This document shows positions 17,607-25,209 of a stretch of 64,000 nt of DNA, one piece after another; position 1 is the stretch's first letter, and each line of letters starts with the position of its first letter. The translations under genes were made by a program, and so were the position numbers. This DNA comes from WLWS01 sp047638675 (GTDB lineage Bacteria > Pseudomonadota > Gammaproteobacteria > Eutrophobiales > Eutrophobiaceae). Location: assembly GCA_047638675.1 (NCBI GenBank), contig JBLIML010000004.1, positions 12,249 through 76,248 of the forward strand. The letters run 5' to 3'. Below the pieces are notes generated by a model. That model was not told the origin of the DNA. It was given only the letters and a program-made list of their open reading frames with translations, and did no database searches.

Positions 17607-18432
17607 TAAGAATAAATATCAGACAATAATTTACAAAACCGATGGGCCTGTCGCCACCTTAACACTTAATCGACCGGACAAGCTCAATGCTATCAACGCT
17701 CAGATGGTTAAGGAGTTAAACGAAGCGCTTGATGATGCCGAAAGCTGTGATCAAGTGCGCGCTATTATATTGTCTGGAGCTGGACGTGCGTTTTCGGCCG
17801 GATTTGATCTGACTGCAGGCAACGACGGAAGCGCAGAATCTGATCTTGAGTTCTGGCGTCAGGAATTAAAACGCGATTTCGATATAATCATGCGTTTCTG
17901 GGATTGTCCGAAACCGACAATCGCCGCTGTTCATGGTTATTGTCTCGGCAGTTCGATGGAGATGGCCGTTGCCTGCGATATCACTATCTCATCAGAGGAT
18001 TGCCTGTTTGGCGCACCGGAAGTTAAATTCGGTAGTGGCATCGTTGCATTGATTTTGCCATGGGTTATAGGCGTTAAAGCAGCGAAGGAACTTTTACTTA
18101 CTGGCGATGATAAAGTGACGGCAGTACGTGCTTTGTCACTAGGACTGATAAACCGGATCGTCGAGAATGTAGAACTTGAAGAGAGTGGCCTGTCGATTGC
18201 TCGCTCCATAGCAAATAACGACCGATTGGCGGTAAAGCTTACCAAGCAGGCAATAAACAGTAGTTGCGAAGCAATGGGAATGCGAGAGTCATTGTTGCAG
18301 GCGCTCGACGCGGACCTGATAATTGAAACCACGGAAACGCCAGAGTCAAAAGAATTTAACCAGATACTTAAACAACAAGGCGCCAGGGCAGCATTTGACT
18401 GGCGAAGCAAAAAAGTGAATAACGAAGAATAA
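17599..18432 (+). CDS. Enoyl-CoA hydratase/isomerase family protein
   Basis: A 277-residue crotonase-fold protein. It has the oxyanion-hole segments GRAFSAGFDLTAG and HGYCLGSSMEMAVACD, and both glutamates expected of a hydratase are visible (SSME; APEVKFGSG). ATG 17599 is chosen over the longer frame from 17527 because it gives the standard start (MLDKNKYQTIIYK) and an 8-bp overlap with the ligase gene. It would hydrate the enoyl-CoA made by an acyl-CoA dehydrogenase such as the one at 7676-8830. A CaiD-like or feruloyl-CoA hydratase/lyase-like role cannot be excluded. Confidence 0.88.
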   Translation: MLDKNKYQTIIYKTDGPVATLTLNRPDKLNAINAQMVKELNEALDDAESCDQVRAIILSGAGRAFSAGFDLTAGNDGSAESDLEFWRQELKRDFDIIMRFWDCPKPTIAAVHGYCLGSSMEMAVACDITISSEDCLFGAPEVKFGSGIVALILPWVIGVKAAKELLLTGDDKVTAVRALSLGLINRIVENVELEESGLSIARSIANNDRLAVKLTKQAINSSCEAMGMRESLLQALDADLIIETTETPESKEFNQILKQQGARAAFDWRSKKVNNEE

Positions 18433-18437
18433 TTATT

Positions 18438-19829
18438 ATGAAAATAGCAGATAGAGCAAGTGTCGAAGAATTGCAGGCTTTCCTGAAGAAAAATCCCGGG
18501 ACAAAAATGATTGAAGCTCTTATGGTCGACGTTAACGGCATGCTACGAGGCAAACGCATTGGCGTTAACGAATTTACGACTCTGTATGAAGAGGGTCTAA
18601 AGGCCTGTGGCTCAACGCCCTTTGTTGATAGTCGTGGTGAAATTGCCCTTGAAAATGGGCTTGGTACAAGGGATGGCGATCCCGACGTTATGAATTATGC
18701 CGTTAAAGATACGCTGGTATCTGTTCCATGGCTCGATTCTCCCGTTGCTCAGGTGCTTACCTCACTGGCAAATTTTGATGGCTCACCTTATTATTCGGAT
18801 CCCAGACACGTATTACAAGGCACCTGCGAGAAACTTGTCGAATCGGGCTTTCATCCAGTCGTGGCAACTGAGTTTGAATTTTACTTACTCAAGGCAGGTA
18901 AGGGTATCGTACCTGGACCGGAACTGGGTACTATTCCCGGCACCACACTGGAACAACAGGGTCTGCAATTCTCAAGCATGGAGGACTTGTGGGAAAGTGA
19001 TCCTGTATTGATGGATATACTGGCGTGCTGTGAAACGCAGGCTATACCTGCCACAACCGTCCTGTCCGAGTTCGCACCAGGTCAATTTGAAATCAATTTA
19101 CAACACGTTAAGGATCCTTTGACTGCTTGCGATCATGGTGCAATGCTAAAACGTGCAATCAAAGGGACCACATTTAAACATGGACTTGGTGCCTCCTTCA
19201 TGGCAAAACCTTTTGCTGAGTTTTCCGGCAGTGGCTTGCACATCCATGTGAGTTTATATGATGAGGATGGTAATAATGTCTTTGCAGATGACAACTCAAA
19301 GACAGTGCCGGCTTTATCCACGACAATTCGACATGCCATTGGCGGGCTACAACGCAGCATGGCAGATGCCATGGCCATATTTGCACCCAATGCTAATTCC
19401 TATCGTCGACTTCAGCCTAACTCCTTTGTACCCTTGTCGCCCCACTGGGGATATAACCATCGCGGCGTTGCCCTTCGCATACCTGTCAGCGATAGTCGTA
19501 ATATGCGTATCGAACACAGGGTAGCGGGTGCAGACGCCAATCCCTACCTGGTCATGGCCGCTCTTTTGGCTGGAATTCATTATGGTATTTCTAATAAGTG
19601 TGAGCCAACGGAGATGATTGCTGAAGGGACACTGATTGAAAAGCAGGAGGTTACACTTCCTATTCGTTGGGAAGCGGCACTGCAGAAATTCAAAGATAGT
19701 GAAATTTTACCAATGTATCTGGGTGAAGAGTTTTGTCATGTTTTTGAAATTGCAAGACGCAGTGAAAGTGATCGCTTCCATGCACAGATTAGTAATCTTG
19801 ATTACGAATGGTATTTACGTTCTGTTTGA
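18438..19829 (+). CDS. Glutamine synthetase-family amine ligase, second copy
   Basis: A 463-residue glutamine-synthetase-fold protein. It opens with a PuuA-like N-terminal domain (MIEALMVDVNGMLRGKRI) and has TEFEFYLL for metal binding, SGSGLHIHVSLYD in the ATP loop, and HRVAGADANPYLVMAALL. It is clearly different from the copy at 1188-2522, with an insertion around residues 150-185. The gene begins 5 bp after the hydratase stop and is the last tightly spaced gene of the rightward operon. By family it should gamma-glutamylate an amine or amino acid with ATP. Having two such ligases in one putative regulon suggests two amines or two intermediates. Confidence 0.87.
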   Translation: MKIADRASVEELQAFLKKNPGTKMIEALMVDVNGMLRGKRIGVNEFTTLYEEGLKACGSTPFVDSRGEIALENGLGTRDGDPDVMNYAVKDTLVSVPWLDSPVAQVLTSLANFDGSPYYSDPRHVLQGTCEKLVESGFHPVVATEFEFYLLKAGKGIVPGPELGTIPGTTLEQQGLQFSSMEDLWESDPVLMDILACCETQAIPATTVLSEFAPGQFEINLQHVKDPLTACDHGAMLKRAIKGTTFKHGLGASFMAKPFAEFSGSGLHIHVSLYDEDGNNVFADDNSKTVPALSTTIRHAIGGLQRSMADAMAIFAPNANSYRRLQPNSFVPLSPHWGYNHRGVALRIPVSDSRNMRIEHRVAGADANPYLVMAALLAGIHYGISNKCEPTEMIAEGTLIEKQEVTLPIRWEAALQKFKDSEILPMYLGEEFCHVFEIARRSESDRFHAQISNLDYEWYLRSV

Positions 19830-19847
19830 TTCTTGTGCGCGGACAGT

Positions 19848-19864
19848 TGGTTCAATTTGAACCA
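19848..19864. promoter_or_regulatory. 17-bp perfect palindrome upstream of the alpha/beta hydrolase
   Basis: TGGTTCAA, a central T, then TTGAACCA, located 19 bp after the glutamine-synthetase-like stop and 43 bp before the hydrolase start. It has no T tract, so it does not look like an intrinsic terminator. The symmetry and short centre resemble a dimeric regulator site. It is unrelated to the ATGAATGA repeat, so another regulator would be involved. Function is inferred. Confidence 0.4.
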
Positions 19865-19907
19865 TGCTGATCAATTTTAATAACTGAATCACTACTGTCT
19901 TTTTCTA

Positions 19908-20573
19908 ATGTCAAATCCAGGCTATATAGCCATCAAGGAATTTTGCGTCAATTCACCGAAGACGGATCCGAAAGGAATATTTCTCATGGCACATGGGGCC
20001 GGCAAGGGAATGGCAAGTCCTTTTCTGGAGGCGATCGCCAATGGTGTTGTCGACGCAGGCGTCAGAGTCGTCCGGTTTCATTTCCCGTATATGGAAGACA
20101 TGTTGCGGACTGGGATACAAAAAAAACCGAATGGCGGCAGACTTTTGCGGCAGACTTTTGCTGAATTGATTGAACATTGCGTAGAACACGAAAAAATGTC
20201 CCGCAACAAAATAATAATTGGCGGCAAATCCATGGGCGCCAGGGTTGCATCCATGATTGCCGATGAACAAAAAGTCGCTGGCGTTATTTGTCTAAGCTAT
20301 CCCTTTCATCCTCCGAAGAAACCTGAGCGAATACGCATAGATCATCTTCTTAATATCCAGACGCCTACGCTAATATGTCAGGGAGATCGCAATCCGAATG
20401 GCAAGCGGAAATCGCTTGAAGAGTTAAGGCTATCTAAATCGATTCAGTTCCATTGGCTGGAAGATGGTGACAATAACTTCAAGCCGCGTAAAAAATCTGG
20501 CCGAACTCTGGATGACAATATGACTGAGGCGATTATAAGTTGTAACGCGTTTATCAAAGGCTTATTAGAATAA
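19908..20573 (+). CDS. Alpha/beta hydrolase (KANL3/Tex30-like, dienelactone hydrolase superfamily)
   Basis: A 221-residue hydrolase-fold protein. The N-terminal strand/oxyanion segment is FLMAHGAGKGMASPF, the nucleophile elbow is GGKSMG (Ser108), and the probable acid is Asp160 in CQGDRNPNG. In the family the catalytic histidine sits in a GDHxF-type segment near the C-terminus. Here that position reads GDNNF (Asn189), so the usual histidine is missing while the following KPRKKSGRT is conserved. The protein may be inactive, use another residue, or have a binding role. It follows the amine operon by 78 bp with its own palindrome upstream, so membership in that operon is uncertain. Confidence 0.75.
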   Translation: MSNPGYIAIKEFCVNSPKTDPKGIFLMAHGAGKGMASPFLEAIANGVVDAGVRVVRFHFPYMEDMLRTGIQKKPNGGRLLRQTFAELIEHCVEHEKMSRNKIIIGGKSMGARVASMIADEQKVAGVICLSYPFHPPKKPERIRIDHLLNIQTPTLICQGDRNPNGKRKSLEELRLSKSIQFHWLEDGDNNFKPRKKSGRTLDDNMTEAIISCNAFIKGLLE

Positions 20574-20676
20574 TGGTAGTGTCTGTGATTTCTGGTGGCT
20601 TTAGTAACATTGCAGCAAGGCAAAGCATTAATGCTCTCCATGCTAGTTTTGCTAGCACCACCTTGTAGATGTAGAC

Positions 20677-23028
20677 TTATTTGAAATTCTTTCTGAAATT
20701 GATGCCAAAAGTCCGCGGTTGATTCACAGTCAATCTTTGTTTGGCCCATCGATTGCTGTAGAAGCCTTCGCCGCGTTCATCCCAAACATTGTCTACATAG
20801 ATCGATGCGCTCCAGAGTTCCCCTTCGAGGCCAATTTTCAAATCACCCGTGGTATATGGGTCTTGATTCGATGGTGGCGTGGCGGAAATAGCAGCTTCAA
20901 TACCGTTCAGAGAGTTTACTGACGCGCCAGTATAGGCAAGATCAAAGCTAACATAGGGTTGCGCACCAAAGACTTCTCGTTGAAAATTGTATTCAACGCC
21001 GAGCGCTCCTTTCCATTCTGGCGCAATCGGCAGGCGATCACCTTCATTCGCACTTACCACAACCGGAGTACCAAAAGTGGCGTCCGCAGAAACCTTCGCA
21101 CTGTTATAAGCACCCGAGCCGTATACATTCCAGCCTTCTGCCGGAAGCCAGGCAAAATCCATTTCAAAACCTCTGATTTCTGCCTCTGGAAAATTAGCAA
21201 AGAACACCTGGAAGAAAGGAGAGGGGTCTTCAACCTGTACAATGATGTTGTCCCACTTCATGATATACGCCGTCGCATTAACACGGAGTCTGCCATCGAG
21301 CCAGGTGGTCTTAGTTCCCCACTCGAGATTTTTCAATTTGTCCGAATCGAAATTACCAAACAAAGACAAAACCTGGGCGCTGGAGCCTGGCTTAAGACCA
21401 TTGACGCCGCCAACGCGAAACCCCTGTGAATAGGTCATGTAAATCATTTTGTCATCGTTAATATGATAAGAAACGTTAACCTTCGGCACGAAACCGGTTT
21501 CCTGTGTGCTGTCCTGAGCATCTTTAAAGAAAAATCCGCCGCTCGTTAAACCCTGTGGTTGTTCCTGACGACGGTTAATATCCTGCTTATATTTGAACCA
21601 TCTCCCACCAGCCGTAATAGACAGGTTCTCAGTAAAATCAAATGTAACTTCACCGAATATGGAAACCTGTTTTTCGGTATCGTCATAGAGTCCGAGGAAA
21701 CCCACTGTGGTGGGGTTCTGAATAAATGAACCGGTATAGTAATACTGTAGATAATTGAAGTAGGTAAAAGCGGCCGTACCGAGCAAGTCATCCTGAGTAG
21801 CCGTAAATATTGCTTCTTCTTTTTGGTTGTTGTAGAAAAATCCCAGGAGCCCGTGCCATTTACTGTCTGAATCACTGGGTGTTGCGATACGCGCTTCTAC
21901 AGACACGCGTCTATCATCGCCACCGAGGAAAGCATACGAACGTGGATCACCGCCAAAAGCATAGGATACATAACCGTAATTGATGTAGCCCTGATTCAGG
22001 TTAAAGTTATAGTCTGCAGCATCGGCATTATATTCAAATTTGCGTTTATAGTAGGAAACTGCGAGCACGGTATCGGCGAACCCCAGCTTTCCTTCCACAG
22101 ACAAGGCAAATTGATACCACTTGTCGGTGAAATTTTCGTCATTAAAGCGCACCTGTTCCAGGTCACCGACATCGAGGTTTACATCACTAAACGCATCGTG
22201 TTTCAACTCCTGGTAGATAGCGCTAACATCAACAGTCCAATTATCATTCGGTGTCCAGCGTACAGCAGCACGACCACCGGTGGTTGTTTGAGTATTAACG
22301 TCATCTTCAACCAGATCGGCGTTGGTAAACGTCCCACCCTGACTCGTACCTAATACATTATCGATATAACCCGCTTCCTCCGCGCGAAAGCCAACCATGC
22401 GAATGGCCAATTCATTTTCAATAATAGGGAAATTGAGCATCGCACTGACGTCATATCCAGCATCACCGTGGTCGACCTTAGAGCCAGAGACGTCGATCCA
22501 GCTATCAAATTCATTAGCATCAGGCTTGTTTGTTATTATACGCAGAGTACCTGATTGTGAACTGGCACCAAAGAGAGTGCCTTGAGGTCCACTGAGTGCT
22601 TCGACCCGCTCTATATCAATAAGGCGAGGATCCGGATTAAATCCACCTGAGGTAAGGGGTTGCTCATCCAGGTAGACTGAACTGGATGGAATACCGCCAA
22701 ACTGTAGACCAGCAGAGGCAACACCTCTGAATACAACAGAGGTCCCGCCGGGCTCACGTCTTGCAAATGAAAGACCGGGGACAAACTTCGCGTAATCGTC
22801 AATTTCGGCTAATCGTTTCTTTTGAATGGCATCAGTAGAAAAGGCCGTAATGGCTACCGGCAGATCCTGCAAAGTGGATTCACGCTTTGATGCCGTGACG
22901 ATGACTTCTTCCAGCACGCTTTGAGCATTGGCAGATTGCATACCACCGACTATTGCCGAAATGGCATAAGCTAGTGCGCGTTTGTGACTTGGCAAATAAG
23001 AAGGAATTCTATTGTCCTGGATGCTCAT
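20677..23028 (-). CDS. TonB-dependent outer-membrane receptor 1
   Basis: A 783-residue receptor. After an N-terminal leader (hydrophobic stretch ending SANAQ near residue 36) come a TonB-box-like VLEEVIVTASKRE, the plug domain (PVAITAFSTDAI, FRGVASAGLQFGG, GPQGTLFGASSQSGTLRIIT) and a beta-barrel ending in FGINFRKNFK with a terminal aromatic. It sits in the outer membrane and imports a large or scarce substrate using TonB energy. The plug type is the one annotated as Fe-complex, sterol or oligomer receptors in marine gammaproteobacteria; the substrate cannot be assigned. A paralogue is at 41124-43793. A Shine-Dalgarno-like AGGGG precedes ATG 23028. Confidence 0.92.
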   Translation of the reverse strand: MSIQDNRIPSYLPSHKRALAYAISAIVGGMQSANAQSVLEEVIVTASKRESTLQDLPVAITAFSTDAIQKKRLAEIDDYAKFVPGLSFARREPGGTSVVFRGVASAGLQFGGIPSSSVYLDEQPLTSGGFNPDPRLIDIERVEALSGPQGTLFGASSQSGTLRIITNKPDANEFDSWIDVSGSKVDHGDAGYDVSAMLNFPIIENELAIRMVGFRAEEAGYIDNVLGTSQGGTFTNADLVEDDVNTQTTTGGRAAVRWTPNDNWTVDVSAIYQELKHDAFSDVNLDVGDLEQVRFNDENFTDKWYQFALSVEGKLGFADTVLAVSYYKRKFEYNADAADYNFNLNQGYINYGYVSYAFGGDPRSYAFLGGDDRRVSVEARIATPSDSDSKWHGLLGFFYNNQKEEAIFTATQDDLLGTAAFTYFNYLQYYYTGSFIQNPTTVGFLGLYDDTEKQVSIFGEVTFDFTENLSITAGGRWFKYKQDINRRQEQPQGLTSGGFFFKDAQDSTQETGFVPKVNVSYHINDDKMIYMTYSQGFRVGGVNGLKPGSSAQVLSLFGNFDSDKLKNLEWGTKTTWLDGRLRVNATAYIMKWDNIIVQVEDPSPFFQVFFANFPEAEIRGFEMDFAWLPAEGWNVYGSGAYNSAKVSADATFGTPVVVSANEGDRLPIAPEWKGALGVEYNFQREVFGAQPYVSFDLAYTGASVNSLNGIEAAISATPPSNQDPYTTGDLKIGLEGELWSASIYVDNVWDERGEGFYSNRWAKQRLTVNQPRTFGINFRKNFK

Positions 23029-23282
23029 GGTTAATCTGCCCCTTGAATTTAGGATAGGCGTGGACGCTTTATGCCTGTATACGTAATATACTAACCGATG
23101 TTGTAATTATTACCAAATGAGTTCTTTGCCAATAGTTTAAGTAATTTAACAACTTAACACGACATCTAGAACTTAATTCAACATAAGGTGTGGTATTAAT
23201 ACTACATATAGGAGATCACTTTACCTCAAACTGAAGTGCACGCGTATGTGAGCCAATTATTTTTAAATAGAAAGCCGTTTTT

Positions 23283-24230
23283 ATGACCATTCTTATCGCA
23301 ACTTCTGTTGTCCGTGGCGCGCATCAAGGTGAAAGTCACGGCGGCGTGTATCTCGTTGATATTGAACACGAGCGGGTAGTTCAAACAATTGACTGGAATA
23401 CTGCCAATATCGATTGGCAGGGTCGAGGTTGGGATAGAGGCTTACGAGGGATTGCTTTTGACGGTGACAGGGTATTTATAGCAGCGAGCGATGAATTGTT
23501 TGAATATACGCCGGACTTTAGTCTGGTGGCCTCTTACCGCAATAAGTATCTAAAACATTGCCATGAAATTTGTTGTCATAAACGACGTCTGTTTTTAAGC
23601 TCGACCGGCTTTGATTCCATACTCGGTTTTGACCTGGACAACAACCGGTTCTCCTTCGGACTGAGCCTGTCTGATTTGGGAAACGAATTTCGTGGCTCAC
23701 CTTTTAACCCTGAATCCGATCAGGGGCCGCAAGCGCATAACAGTCTTCATGTTAACAATATCGTTTGTAATAGCGATGCTATGTATGTCAGTGGCCTTCG
23801 AACAAGGGGTTTACTGGAGTACACGGGCCAGCACATTAAAAAATTGATAGAGTTGCCAGAAGGCATTCATAATGCGCGACCCTACGAGGAAGGGATTTTG
23901 TTCAATGACACTGAATCTGACGTCGTAAGATATGTCAGCAAAGCCGGGCAACATGCGTTTAAAATTCCGAGGTATGATGAACAGCAATTAACCCATAGGG
24001 AGCTCGGCGATGACAGAATTGCGAGACAGGGCTTTGGTCGTGGCCTGTGCAATTTGGATGACGGGATTATCGCTACGGGATCTTCTCCGTCGACCATTAC
24101 TTTGCATAACCTCCACACGCTTAAAACATTCAAACAGATAACTTTGTCTTTTGACATACGAAATTCAATACATGGACTGGAAGTCTGGCCTTATGATTTT
24201 ATCTTTCCGGCACAAACGAATGAAAGATAA
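23283..24230 (+). CDS. DUF4915/TIGR03032-like beta-propeller protein, function unknown
   Basis: A 315-residue protein without a signal peptide. Repeated beta-rich segments fit a small propeller: GGVYLVDIEHERVVQTIDW, LRGIAFDGDRVFIAASDELF, RLFLSSTGFDSILGFDLDN, and NSIHGLEVWPY at the end. The last motif and the overall pattern recall the DUF4915/TIGR03032 group, which often occurs near TPR-sulfotransferases; one lies at 25210-27225. The next gene (SAM hydrolase) starts 46 bp downstream on the same strand, so the two probably share a transcript. No catalytic residues can be assigned. The family call is tentative. Confidence 0.6.
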   Translation: MTILIATSVVRGAHQGESHGGVYLVDIEHERVVQTIDWNTANIDWQGRGWDRGLRGIAFDGDRVFIAASDELFEYTPDFSLVASYRNKYLKHCHEICCHKRRLFLSSTGFDSILGFDLDNNRFSFGLSLSDLGNEFRGSPFNPESDQGPQAHNSLHVNNIVCNSDAMYVSGLRTRGLLEYTGQHIKKLIELPEGIHNARPYEEGILFNDTESDVVRYVSKAGQHAFKIPRYDEQQLTHRELGDDRIARQGFGRGLCNLDDGIIATGSSPSTITLHNLHTLKTFKQITLSFDIRNSIHGLEVWPYDFIFPAQTNER

Positions 24231-24276
24231 ATCATCTGAACAAGCTAATCACGCTGAAAATTTTTGAGGAACGTAT

Positions 24277-25179
24277 ATGTTTAATTTTAAGGCATCAATA
24301 ACGGCTATTACCATGATCTTCCTTTGCCATACACAGGTAGCATGGTCACAAAATGCCCTGGTATTTCAAACTGATTTTGGTCTCGAAGAACCTGCTGTCG
24401 CCTCCATGAAAGGCGTCGCCTATGGCGTGTCCTCGGAACTGAAAATGTTTGACATCACTCATGAGATTCCGGTGTTTAATATTTGGGAGGCAGCTTATCG
24501 TCTGAATCAAACGGCAAAGTACTGGCCAGGCGGCACGGTGTTCGTTTCTGTCGTTGACCCAGGTGTGGGCACGGAGAGAAAGTCAGTGGTACTAAAAACA
24601 AATTCGGGACATTACTTTGTCAGTCCTGATAACGGCTCATTAACACTGGTCGCTGAAACTTTAGGCATTGCTGCAGTAAGGCAAATCGACGAAGTCGTGA
24701 ACAGATTGAAGGGCTCGGAAAAATCCCACACCTTCCACGGTCGCGATGTCTATGCCTATACCGGCGCTCGTCTCGCATCAGGGAAAATTACCTTTGAGGA
24801 AGTTGGGCCTCTTCTGGAAAACAGGGTGCTTAGTATCGAGTACCTTAAGCCGCTTATCGGCAACGGCAAAATTGAAGGTAATATTCCCATACTGGATATT
24901 CACTATGGAAATGTCTGGACCAATATCGATAACGAATTTTTCACTCAACTTGGGTTGAATATCGGCGATAAGGTATGGGTAAAAATATCGCGGGGTAATA
25001 AGCTGCTGTTTAAAGAGAAGGTTCGCTTTGTGAGTTCATTTGGCGGAGTGGCGCCTGGTGAGCCTGCGCTTTATGTGAATGACGTGTTGAATATTGGTAT
25101 AGCCATCAACCAGGGTAATTTTGCTGAGCACTATGGCATCTTACCCGGCCCTGATACGAACATAGAAATTTGGAAGTAG
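24277..25179 (+). CDS. Exported SAM hydrolase (SAM hydroxide adenosyltransferase, DUF62 family)
   Basis: A 300-residue protein of the SAM hydrolase/fluorinase superfamily. It shows QTDFGLEEPAVASMKG, DITHEIPVFNIWEAAYRL, SVVDPGVGTERKSVVL and the C-terminal domain. The hydrolase triad expected from characterised members is visible as Asp94, Arg101 and His154 (TFHGRDVYA), arguing for hydrolysis of S-adenosylmethionine to adenosine and methionine and against halogenation. The first 25 residues are a clear Sec signal peptide (hydrophobic core, cleavage near AWSQ), placing the enzyme in the periplasm, where SAM is not expected. It overlaps no neighbour and is convergent with the TPR-sulfotransferase gene. 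Confidence 0.85.
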   Translation: MFNFKASITAITMIFLCHTQVAWSQNALVFQTDFGLEEPAVASMKGVAYGVSSELKMFDITHEIPVFNIWEAAYRLNQTAKYWPGGTVFVSVVDPGVGTERKSVVLKTNSGHYFVSPDNGSLTLVAETLGIAAVRQIDEVVNRLKGSEKSHTFHGRDVYAYTGARLASGKITFEEVGPLLENRVLSIEYLKPLIGNGKIEGNIPILDIHYGNVWTNIDNEFFTQLGLNIGDKVWVKISRGNKLLFKEKVRFVSSFGGVAPGEPALYVNDVLNIGIAINQGNFAEHYGILPGPDTNIEIWK

Positions 25180-25209
25180 GGTTGTCAGGAAGGATATGAC
25201 GATGCAAAC

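Noticed and set aside
24277..25179. Fluorinase or chlorinase
   Set aside because: The Asp/Arg/His set of SAM hydrolases is present, so halogenation is less likely.
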